Below are positions 8,451 through 16,211 of a stretch of DNA of 64,000 nucleotides, piece after piece. A program made the position numbers and the translations under genes. The stretch's first letter is position 1. Each line of letters begins with the position of its first letter. The DNA comes from JAAXVQ01 sp964604705 (GTDB lineage Bacteria > Oederibacteriota > JAAXVQ01), in assembly GCA_964604705.1 (NCBI GenBank), contig CAZSAP010000006.1, positions 191,910 to 255,909 on the forward strand, read 5' to 3'. The notes under the pieces were generated by a model that searched no databases, had not been told where the DNA came from, and worked only from the letters and a program-made list of their open reading frames with translations.

Positions 8451-10492
8451 CGCACCACCGCCACTCGGATGTTTTGACGATAGACATCGGTCTCCAACCG
8501 GATAATGTACACCCCGCTGGCGACCCAGTTTCCTGCGTCGTTTTTCCCATCCCATTCAATGCTGCCGTAAATCGTATCGGTAACGTCTTTTTCTTCCAAG
8601 GTCCGGATGGTCTGACCGGCCAGATTGAAAACCGTTATTTTATACTTGTTGGGGCGTTCTACGCCATAATAAAGTTTTAGAGGGCCATCCTTGGGCAAGA
8701 ACAAATTCACCGCCGGGCGGAAATTATTGGTGACTGGGGTTAGCGTGGCCGTAGGTGAAGCCGTGGGCGTCGAAGTGATCCCCAAACGGACATAGTCCAG
8801 GGTAACATTGTTGGTTCCGCCAGCGTTATCCAAACGCAATTTGATTGAGTAGGTATGTGTCCCAGACAAGGCTGCCGTATTCAAAGCAGGAATGTTTCGC
8901 GTGTAAACACCCGGTGACGTAATCACCGCGCCTAGGTCGTAGGCGGTATACGGGGCCGTTTCCATCTGCAAGCCCAAGAAAAGCTTAGTGTTCGGAGCAA
9001 TATCCGAAACCTTGACTTCAAGTTCTTGGTAAGCATTAAAATCCGTGGTTAAGATTTTGGAAAGCACTTTCCCATATCCAGCCGAGGTGTTGGCAACCAA
9101 GGCCAAGGTATCCGCTTGCCGTTTGATGGTTGCTTGATAGCCAGGGTTGGTGGTCTCATCCCGCCAATCCGGTGGTATAACCGGCGCAATGCCGTTGGTG
9201 AAATGATCCAAGAAAACGTTTTCAACTGGAATTGGAGTCAAGGTTACTGTAGCGGTCGGGGTTGCTGGCAGGGTATGCATGATCTGAATACGATCAATGG
9301 TACACGTCGTCCCCGCTGAACCATTGGCCCAAACTACGATCTTGAAGGATTGGGCTCCACTAAAGCTGGCCAAAGCTGCGTAGTTGAAAATATAAGTGCC
9401 AGGCTGTGTATAGTATGGGCCGAGTCCATCAGTCGTCTGGTTTAGATTCGTTACCGCTCCACCTTTATCAACCTGAAAACTCAAACTCGAAGACGCAGAA
9501 ATCCCTGCGATATCAATCCGCAAGTAAGGATAATACGTAGTATTTATCCCTACTAAATCAGTGGTGTTTTGAGCTTTCCCATAAGTACCCGAGGTTATGG
9601 TCAGATACGCATACCCACCTGAGGCCACCATGTTTATATTTGCATCGGGGGTCCATCCCGTGGGAGGTGACCCGGCAGTGCTGAAGGGTTCATCGTAAAT
9701 AACTTCCGGTACTCCGGACGTTGCTGTTGCCGTTTGTGTGGCTGTAAAGGTCTGGGTTTGAGTCCGTGTTATAGTGGCCGTAGGTGTTACCGTGGCAGTC
9801 ACCGAAATCGTGGCGGTCGAAGTATGCGTGGGTGTGTTGGTCGGAGTTAGGGATTGATTCGGCGTTGGGGAAACCGTTGGCGAGTTCGTTTGGGTAGCAG
9901 ATATGGTCGGCGTGGGAGATACGGTTAAGGTTGCCGTAGGTGTATGCGTGAGGGTAAATGTGGATGTAGGCGTGGGTGTGTTGGGGAGCAAAATGCGTAC
10001 GGAATCAATAACGATCGATCCGCCCGTTCCTTCCACAACAAATTCAATGCCCATATTCTTCGTACCACTCCAGCCACCGCTCAAGGTTGGAATATCAATC
10101 AAGTATGTTCCCGGAACAGTAATCGCCGTGGCACTGACATGCTCTTCCCAAGGCGCAGGAATAAACACGCCCACCTTAAGCCCGCCGGAATTCACTGCTT
10201 GAACCACCACTTCCAGCTTGGGATAGGCGGTCACATCCACATTTTGCGAGAACGAAAGTACTTTTCCCCAGGTCTGCCCTGCAATCACCGTCACGTTTAC
10301 ATAACTATCTGTAACATTGTAATTGATCAATGCATGATTGTTGGAATCGTTCCGGTCATCGTACCACCCTGCTGGCTGTGTTCCCGGGGTACCACCTGTA
10401 AAATGTTCCAACCAAAAATCAGTTGCCCAAACACTGGCAGCCGTCCCTAAAAGGACGGCCACCAGCAAGAGACTCAACTTCAATACTTTCAT
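8447..10492 (-). CDS. Secreted protein with three carbohydrate-binding-like modules, Thr/Pro linkers and a FlgD-like C-terminal domain
   Basis: A 681-residue protein with a signal peptide (ends VWAT). It holds three copies of the ~135-residue beta-sandwich module (about 27-170, 265-410 and 425-575). The first two are separated by a ~90-residue Thr/Pro/Ser-rich linker (TPTPTSTFT type) and short T/P linkers flank the third. The modules share the pattern GKVLS, YPxLEV, PGxY and an FxIxxxV strand. The last ~90 residues (NLFLPKDGPLKLYYGVERPN to RVAVVR) form a FlgD-like Ig domain with the WDGKNDAGNWVASGVYIIRL signature, as in secretion or sorting domains of surface proteins. It has no enzymatic domain, so it is likely a surface glycan binder. 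Confidence 0.85.
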   Translation of the reverse strand: MKVLKLSLLLVAVLLGTAASVWATDFWLEHFTGGTPGTQPAGWYDDRNDSNNHALINYNVTDSYVNVTVIAGQTWGKVLSFSQNVDVTAYPKLEVVVQAVNSGGLKVGVFIPAPWEEHVSATAITVPGTYLIDIPTLSGGWSGTKNMGIEFVVEGTGGSIVIDSVRILLPNTPTPTSTFTLTHTPTATLTVSPTPTISATQTNSPTVSPTPNQSLTPTNTPTHTSTATISVTATVTPTATITRTQTQTFTATQTATATSGVPEVIYDEPFSTAGSPPTGWTPDANINMVASGGYAYLTITSGTYGKAQNTTDLVGINTTYYPYLRIDIAGISASSSLSFQVDKGGAVTNLNQTTDGLGPYYTQPGTYIFNYAALASFSGAQSFKIVVWANGSAGTTCTIDRIQIMHTLPATPTATVTLTPIPVENVFLDHFTNGIAPVIPPDWRDETTNPGYQATIKRQADTLALVANTSAGYGKVLSKILTTDFNAYQELEVKVSDIAPNTKLFLGLQMETAPYTAYDLGAVITSPGVYTRNIPALNTAALSGTHTYSIKLRLDNAGGTNNVTLDYVRLGITSTPTASPTATLTPVTNNFRPAVNLFLPKDGPLKLYYGVERPNKYKITVFNLAGQTIRTLEEKDVTDTIYGSIEWDGKNDAGNWVASGVYIIRLETDVYRQNIRVAVVR

Positions 10493-10522
10493 ATTGCCAC
10501 CCCCACGTTTGGGTTAAGCTGG

Positions 10523-13500
10523 TTAGAACGAAACCGTGACTTGCGCCCACAGAGCGCCCTGACCACTGTTCGCCCACTCTTCATACGGGTAATACCATTT
10601 TTTCAATTCGTATTGAATACGTACAAATCCGCGTGGAATATTACGTACGATACCGATCCCCATAGAATCCTGGATCAAATACGGTTTGCCCATTTTTGAC
10701 AGCTGGCGAATTTCGCGACCAAAATCAACCGCCAGATTGTATTGATTCATAATCGGATAGCTGTTCTTCAAATAAAACTGATGAATCATCGGCATATCCA
10801 AATCTTTGCCTGGAGCGTAATCCTGCGGCAGGTAATAGGTATTGTACAGCGGGCACCAATTAAGTGGCCGCGTTCCATAATTTGCTTGGACTACGTTAAA
10901 CATACCTACATAAATCGGAGTGATTGACCATGCATCTAACAGATAATGCTTATACCGTACATCGACCACCGTTTCATTGCCGTAATCTGCCGTTTTCTCG
11001 CCTTGAAAGCGTTGGTTGATACGGTAACGGTCTAAGAACGTGGCTTTCAAACCCCAAGGTGTATCGTAATTAACTTGAATCGCGGGCGTAACTACAAAAT
11101 TATTGTTATAATCGTCTGTCGTCGTAATGGTCACATCCCACGGACTGTACATGTTGTATTGGGACGATATGTTATCGCTGATGTTAGCCACATACACACC
11201 GGCCTTAATGAACCAATCTTCAATATCCGTTTTAATGTAATTGAGTTGGAAATCAATGGTTTGATTGTGACCATTGGAGGAGATCCGTTTGACATTCATG
11301 GCACGCAGTTCGGTTTCGATGTTGGAAGCCAGAGTACCTTCCAAGACTTGGCGCGGTACAAAAATCGAAACATCGTACCCTTGCTGATCGCGCCGATACG
11401 TGTAGTCAGGCTCATGATCGTTTTCCCGGCTGTCCAAGATCCCGTTGTGGTTACGATCGTCGGCTTCACTTAGCAAATAATCCTGCGGAACGTACAGACC
11501 CACAGTGTATTCTTTGTCCGGAACTCCACGGTTGGAAAAATCACCGAACACCACACCGGATTTATCCTTAAAACCGTCAGGCAGCTTGGAGGCATTGTCG
11601 TTGTCATCCACAGCATTGTAGCCCTGCAAGGACGTATCGTAATCCGGCGACACATTGTACAGTGCCGCCTTCACCATGGCACCCGAGAAACCGCGCGAAG
11701 CTTTAAGATAATACATGTTGGCTTGCCGATTTACCCGTTTCCCTTGAAACGTCTGGTTGTGCGCAATGGAGGCATCCACTTCACCGTCGATGTTGATCCC
11801 CAACAGTTGCCCGCTGATATCCACACCCAAGACCGAACGGGCATTGGTGCCTTCAGTGGAATCGTACTTGCCGGCTTTTAAAGCCACCAAGACCGCGCCG
11901 CAGTCGTAGGCTTGATTTGGAATGATGCTGCCGTTGGTATACGCCGACTGGTTAAACACCACCATGCTTGGATCGGTCAACCAGTTGGCGGCATCCGAAG
12001 ATACCGACAACCGTACTGTACCCGTAACCGTAGAGGTGGTCTTGGGCAAGACCGCTCCGGCTTCGATGTTTCCCCCGACCGTGGCGATTTCCGAGGGTTC
12101 CAACAACTCACCGCTGGCGGGCTTGACCAACGGTACGCGATAAACAATGTAGCCGCCCTTGTTCATGCCCACCGCATTGTTAGGATCAATATAGGCATTG
12201 CCTTTATCGTAGATGTAGCCGTTTCCGTTCGGTGGGGTAAGGTCGACCGTGATCAAGGTGCCATCGGTACCGGTGATGCGAATGTTATTGGTCTGGTTGT
12301 TGTTGTAGTACACGGTTTGATCGGTTAAATTTTCCACCTTGATATACACCGATGGAACATATTTCTTGTACGTATCTGACCCGACTTTTCCTTGCAACGA
12401 GGCGCTGTCCATCTCGCCGTTGCTCTTGGAAAGGTTGAGGGCCGTTAGACCTAAACGCAGCGAACCCGCAGAAAAGTTGAAAAAGTTCGTAACCCGGGCA
12501 CCGAGTAAATAGATATTGTCCTTGTAGTCGCCTTTGGACGTGTACAAACGCGTGCCCACAAACTTGAACTGCATGTCGTTAAGCTTGGGTTTCCATAAAA
12601 ACCCACGCCCAGTCGAGGCTTTTTTCAGGGTGTTGTCTGTAAACATAGGGTCGTATACCGATCCCAACTGAAACATGTTCCCGGCATAAAAATCCTGGAA
12701 ACGGAGCAACGCAAAATTCCATTTGGGGTTAATGGCATTGCCGTACGGATCTTCCCAAGCCGTGCCATCAATGGCATTGACCATGTCATACCCCAACGAA
12801 GCATAAATTTCTGTATCCTTCATTGGGGTAAGCGCCATATTCAGATACATTTTTTGGGCAATTTCCGAATAGCCAATATTTAAAAAACTGAAACCATATC
12901 GATCAGGTTGAATTATTTTTTGTCCAGCCGGTGGAGTACTATTATCCGGATACTTTTGCGTAGACAACAACCCATCGGTCCAAACGCCTCTGAAGGTTTG
13001 GTCCGCAACCCCGCTCACTTTCAATATATCGGCATTTTTGTCGGGTGCAACTTCCACCGGATTCACGGACATGACCGGGTTGAACAAACCTTGCATAGCG
13101 GACATCTTCTTAGAAAAACCAATGGCGGCGATGGTGGACTGAGCACTGGTGCCTTCCAGCCAGATCTCAATGAAGAACGCTTCCTTCTCGTTCCACCCAG
13201 TGGCTTCAGGCACGTTTACCACATACACGCCACGCCGTGAAAACTGCGGGATGACGGTGCGGAAATTATCCCGATTGCGCGCCTGCACAAACTGAACTTT
13301 CATGTTCCCTTGTTCAAACTCACGTTCCAACTCGATTTCAAAATAGGGGTAGGCGGCCAGATCCACCACTATGGCTTTTTTGGGTGAACTGAACTTGCCA
13401 TAAAAGGCTTTGTCCTTGAGTTTGATATGCAGACGGCCACCTTTTTTAGGCGTGGCAATAACGTTGCTGCCCTTCTCTACGGATTCATCCTGCCATCCGT

Positions 13501-14179
13501 TCAAACCCGTAGCCCAATTCTCAAAATACTGATAGGCAGCGGCTGTGTCGCCACGAAAATCCGCCATGGGTTCGGGTGTGGGCGCTGCCGTAGGTGTGGC
13601 TTCGACTTTTTTGCCTTTGCCGTCGCCGGCTTTAAGATCCACCTTGGCATCGGGCTTCGCCTCCGTTTTCACTTCCGGCGCGATTTCCACCAAGTTCTCA
13701 CCAATACGCAGTTTGGAGAGCACAATCGGCGAAGACGCGTTCTCCACCCAAAGCGTTACCCAAAAATTCTTTGTTCCGTTCCAGGCCGTCATGCGCCCCA
13801 CACTGGCGTTGTACACACCGGGTTTGCTGATGCCACTCAGCACTTTGTGGGCATCGTAGGGAGGTGTCGCACTGGTGACTTCAACGTTTACCACCGCACC
13901 CGTGGGTATGGCATCCACCGCCACCTGCAACACCAGGGTTGGTGTGACCTTCATGGAAATGCCCTCTTCCGGACTCATCACTTTACCGAACTTGGCCGTT
14001 CCCAAGACCTTAATCTTGGCGTTGGTTCCTTCCGGAGTCAGTGAGGCGTTAAACCCCGGGTTGGTGCTGTTGTCTCGCCAACCTTGAAAATTGGATTGAT
14101 AAAAATCCACAGCCCCGGCTGTCAAGGCTGTGGTCAACAACACCAACGGGAACGCGAGCCAAAACGGTTTTATCCGCAT
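10523..14179 (-). CDS. Secreted/outer-membrane protein: two carbohydrate-binding-like modules plus long beta-rich barrel-like region
   Basis: The start chosen is the ATG at 14179, 8 bases after GGAGG; an ATG at 14185 is only 2 bases after it. The 1218-residue product has a signal peptide (ends LTAGA), module 1 (about 23-165, FQGWRDNSTNPGFNAS), a Lys/Ala/Pro linker, module 2 (about 212-355), and ~860 residues of beta-strand-rich sequence. It ends LWAQVTVSF, an aromatic C-terminus typical of outer-membrane beta barrels. I do not recognise the long region as a named family. It may anchor the two binding modules on the outer membrane. A calcium-binding-like stretch, DDRNHNGILDSREND, lies near residue 910. 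Confidence 0.82.
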   Translation of the reverse strand: MRIKPFWLAFPLVLLTTALTAGAVDFYQSNFQGWRDNSTNPGFNASLTPEGTNAKIKVLGTAKFGKVMSPEEGISMKVTPTLVLQVAVDAIPTGAVVNVEVTSATPPYDAHKVLSGISKPGVYNASVGRMTAWNGTKNFWVTLWVENASSPIVLSKLRIGENLVEIAPEVKTEAKPDAKVDLKAGDGKGKKVEATPTAAPTPEPMADFRGDTAAAYQYFENWATGLNGWQDESVEKGSNVIATPKKGGRLHIKLKDKAFYGKFSSPKKAIVVDLAAYPYFEIELEREFEQGNMKVQFVQARNRDNFRTVIPQFSRRGVYVVNVPEATGWNEKEAFFIEIWLEGTSAQSTIAAIGFSKKMSAMQGLFNPVMSVNPVEVAPDKNADILKVSGVADQTFRGVWTDGLLSTQKYPDNSTPPAGQKIIQPDRYGFSFLNIGYSEIAQKMYLNMALTPMKDTEIYASLGYDMVNAIDGTAWEDPYGNAINPKWNFALLRFQDFYAGNMFQLGSVYDPMFTDNTLKKASTGRGFLWKPKLNDMQFKFVGTRLYTSKGDYKDNIYLLGARVTNFFNFSAGSLRLGLTALNLSKSNGEMDSASLQGKVGSDTYKKYVPSVYIKVENLTDQTVYYNNNQTNNIRITGTDGTLITVDLTPPNGNGYIYDKGNAYIDPNNAVGMNKGGYIVYRVPLVKPASGELLEPSEIATVGGNIEAGAVLPKTTSTVTGTVRLSVSSDAANWLTDPSMVVFNQSAYTNGSIIPNQAYDCGAVLVALKAGKYDSTEGTNARSVLGVDISGQLLGINIDGEVDASIAHNQTFQGKRVNRQANMYYLKASRGFSGAMVKAALYNVSPDYDTSLQGYNAVDDNDNASKLPDGFKDKSGVVFGDFSNRGVPDKEYTVGLYVPQDYLLSEADDRNHNGILDSRENDHEPDYTYRRDQQGYDVSIFVPRQVLEGTLASNIETELRAMNVKRISSNGHNQTIDFQLNYIKTDIEDWFIKAGVYVANISDNISSQYNMYSPWDVTITTTDDYNNNFVVTPAIQVNYDTPWGLKATFLDRYRINQRFQGEKTADYGNETVVDVRYKHYLLDAWSITPIYVGMFNVVQANYGTRPLNWCPLYNTYYLPQDYAPGKDLDMPMIHQFYLKNSYPIMNQYNLAVDFGREIRQLSKMGKPYLIQDSMGIGIVRNIPRGFVRIQYELKKWYYPYEEWANSGQGALWAQVTVSF

Positions 14180-14210
14180 ATCCATGTCCTCCGATTAAAT
14201 TAGGGAGTGC

Positions 14211-15239
14211 TTATTCTTCTGTGTTCTCAAAAACCCGAATGTACTTGATCACTGCGCCGTGTTCGGCCGCAGCGTTCTGGGTGGTTTCCAACCAAATCGC
14301 AATCCAGAAATTCTTCCCGCCGAACCATTTGGTCTTTTCCGAAAGATTCACAGTGTAAACCCCGGGACTCTTGATCCAGGTGATGGCCGTATGATTATCA
14401 AAGGGCGGTTGCGCGGTCATGACATCCACCTTCACCCGGCTTGTGCCCATATCCCCGACGCAAATCTGAATCGCCGTGTTCGAGGTAATGTCGGCCTGTA
14501 TGCCCTGGGTGGGAGACATCAACTTGCAATACCCTTTGTTCTGAATGAACTTTAACCGCGGCACGCCTTCTTCAAAATTCACCTCACTAAAAAACGACGG
14601 ATCGGTCTCAGCCGTACGCCACCCGCTGATTCCATTGCGAAAATCTTCATAAAAAACACTGTTGCTGGGGGCCGGCGCGAAACTCTTGGCCATGTACGAC
14701 TTCAACGCCGCTTCTTTGCGGCGAACAGCCTTGATGGCTTCATCCTGAAATGAAATATCCTTGATGGTAACCGATTTGTTTTTGCCTTCCATCCAAATAA
14801 CGATCCAAATACTGGAAACACCCTGCCATCCGCTCAGCTTGTTGACATTCACTTTATACTGCCCGGCTTTGCCTTCCACGCGAGCAATCTGAAACGTGTC
14901 GTAGGGTTCGTAAGCGCCCATCAGACTAATGGTGGCTGTGGCTCCGGCATCAATGCGCTCAATATCCACCGTGACTTCCGTTTGCTTGGTGAAGTTAATG
15001 GTAATCGGTTCACTCTTGGACATGGTCTTGCCGTATTCCACATCCAGGGTGCTAATGGTCAGCTTATTCCCGGCCGAACGCACACGGGTGTTGAACCCCG
15101 GATCCGTGGAATTGTCACGCCAATTTTTAAAATCTTCACGAAATAAAACACCTGAAACTTCTTCAGAAAAAGCCATGGTTTGAAACGCCAGGAGGGAGAT
15201 TACCAAACCCAGAATACGTATTTTCCAATCATTCCTCAT
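14211..15239 (-). CDS. Secreted protein of two carbohydrate-binding-like modules
   Basis: 342 residues: a signal peptide (ends TMAFS), module 1 (about 30-165, starts LFREDFKNWRDNSTDPGFN), a short basic linker, and module 2 (about 195-340, starts VFYEDFRNGISGWRTAETDP). Both carry the family marks GKxMS/CKLMS, an AxEPYD or AQPPFD turn, PGxYxVN and a GxxxxWIxIWLE strand. The frame also opens with a GTG at 15242 directly before the ATG at 15239; AAGG 9 bases upstream favours the ATG. No catalytic motif is seen. It lies between the one-module and the two-module-plus-barrel genes, so it is probably part of a graded set of surface or periplasmic binders. Confidence 0.83.
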   Translation of the reverse strand: MRNDWKIRILGLVISLLAFQTMAFSEEVSGVLFREDFKNWRDNSTDPGFNTRVRSAGNKLTISTLDVEYGKTMSKSEPITINFTKQTEVTVDIERIDAGATATISLMGAYEPYDTFQIARVEGKAGQYKVNVNKLSGWQGVSSIWIVIWMEGKNKSVTIKDISFQDEAIKAVRRKEAALKSYMAKSFAPAPSNSVFYEDFRNGISGWRTAETDPSFFSEVNFEEGVPRLKFIQNKGYCKLMSPTQGIQADITSNTAIQICVGDMGTSRVKVDVMTAQPPFDNHTAITWIKSPGVYTVNLSEKTKWFGGKNFWIAIWLETTQNAAAEHGAVIKYIRVFENTEE

Positions 15240-15275
15240 CACAGTGTACCTTCGTTGCCAGGATAAAACTCCGAA

Positions 15276-15313
15276 CCCAGCGAAGGCGGACCCATTGGCC
15301 CGCCCTCACTGGG
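15276..15313 (-). terminator. Strong hairpin after the first operon gene (partial terminator or processing site)
   Basis: Arms 15276-15292 and 15297-15313 pair over 17 positions with a 4-base loop. In the minus-strand RNA the three differences from perfect complementarity are all G-U pairs. A TTTT run follows about 6 bases downstream, so it may terminate part of the transcription before the 14211-15239 gene or protect the 3' end of the first message. Confidence 0.7.
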
Positions 15314-15323
15314 TCGTGAGTAC

Positions 15324-15872
15324 TTACTTCTTCCCTTTTTTCTTCGCGACGGGTGCGGCGCCGGCTTTTTTGGCTACCGGCTCATCCTTCATACCATCGG
15401 TAACTTTGAAATCCGTAATTTTCGCAACGCGATCAAACCCTTCGAGCCAGATTTCAACCCAGAACGAATGCTTTCCGCTCCAAGGCGTCTTGCTCGAAAT
15501 AACGGTTGTGTATTCACCGGCTTTATAGGCTTTAAGAATTTCATGCGAATCGTACGGTTCACCATTGGTCATCAAGTTAATCTTAATATCGCCCTTGGGA
15601 ATATCCGCCAATAACTTAAACGAGATTGTGGTCTTCTCATCAATGTTCAATTCAATTCCACTTTCAGCCGACATAACTTTTCCAAAATTATTTTCCGCAT
15701 TGGTCTTAATGGTCAATACGCCTTTATCGACTTCTTTTGAAGCATTAAATCCAGGGTTGGTGCCTTCATCGCGCCAGTTGTTAAAATCTTCTTGGAACAG
15801 AACTTTTGCTTGTACTGCGCCCGCCAAACTCAAAATCATCATTCCTGCCAATAACACTTTCAACCGCTTCAT
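15324..15872 (-). CDS. Small secreted single-module carbohydrate-binding-like protein
   Basis: 182 residues: a signal peptide (ends VQA), one module (about 24-155, VLFQEDFNNWRDEGTNPGFN, FGKVMSAE, HSFWVEIWLEGFD) and a Lys/Ala-rich tail (VAKKKGKK). It is the first gene of the operon, has a good AAGGAG site 9 bases before the ATG, and is followed 10 bases after its stop by a strong hairpin. That arrangement is usual for a first gene made in excess over its downstream partners. The free single module with a basic tail could be a soluble glycan-binding subunit. Its function is not known from the sequence. Confidence 0.85.
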   Translation of the reverse strand: MKRLKVLLAGMMILSLAGAVQAKVLFQEDFNNWRDEGTNPGFNASKEVDKGVLTIKTNAENNFGKVMSAESGIELNIDEKTTISFKLLADIPKGDIKINLMTNGEPYDSHEILKAYKAGEYTTVISSKTPWSGKHSFWVEIWLEGFDRVAKITDFKVTDGMKDEPVAKKAGAAPVAKKKGKK

Positions 15873-15941
15873 GTTGTCACGCTCCTTTTCTTATTATATG
15901 CATGAATTTTATGCTAAAAAAGCCTTGATTTCGAACGCTGT

Positions 15942-15970
15942 AACTTAGCTCATCAAACCAACAAAGTCAA
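15942..15970 (-). promoter_or_regulatory. Candidate sigma70-type promoter of the binding-module/ABC operon
   Basis: On the minus strand TTGACT (15970-15965) and TAAGTT (15947-15942) are separated by 17 bases, about 70 bases before the start of the first operon gene. The -35 box is strong and the -10 box is weak (3 of 6), so the call is tentative. Confidence 0.4.
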
Positions 15971-16142
15971 GAAAAATCCCCCCTTTTATAGCTTTTTGAG
16001 CATTTTTTAAATGGTTTATGATAAAACACAACGTTTTTTCTTTAAACTCAAAACTCAAAAGTAAACTTTTTATCTTTCTTTTGTAATTAAGACGGTGCTA
16101 AATCGACAAATGTTACATAGTTTTTTAATTTTTTTTAATTTC

Positions 16143-16172
16143 TTGGTCACCTCGACCGTTTTCTATTACAAT
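16143..16172 (+). promoter_or_regulatory. Candidate promoter of the GH99-like gene
   Basis: TTGGTC (16143-16148) and TACAAT (16167-16172, 5 of 6 matches to the -10 consensus) are 18 bases apart. This places a transcript start near 16179, about 33 bases before the ATG, and TGGAG lies 5 bases before that ATG. Confidence 0.55.
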
Positions 16173-16211
16173 GTCCCAAAACCAACATAATTTTAGGCAC
16201 TTGGAGAACCC

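Larger units (their letters stand above)
15873..16211. other. Divergent intergenic region (339 bases)
   Basis: This AT-rich, gene-free region separates the minus-strand module/ABC operon from the plus-strand GH99-like gene and holds candidate promoters for both. It contains A/T tracts (16120-16140) that may be bent, and a short direct repeat AAACTCA AAACTCA near 16045-16060. I saw no RNA gene or clear operator. Confidence 0.6.

Noticed and set aside
9700..9990. Low-complexity Thr/Pro-coding DNA as a CRISPR or tandem-repeat array
   Set aside because: It lacks regular repeat-spacer units and translates as a linker between binding modules in frame with the gene.
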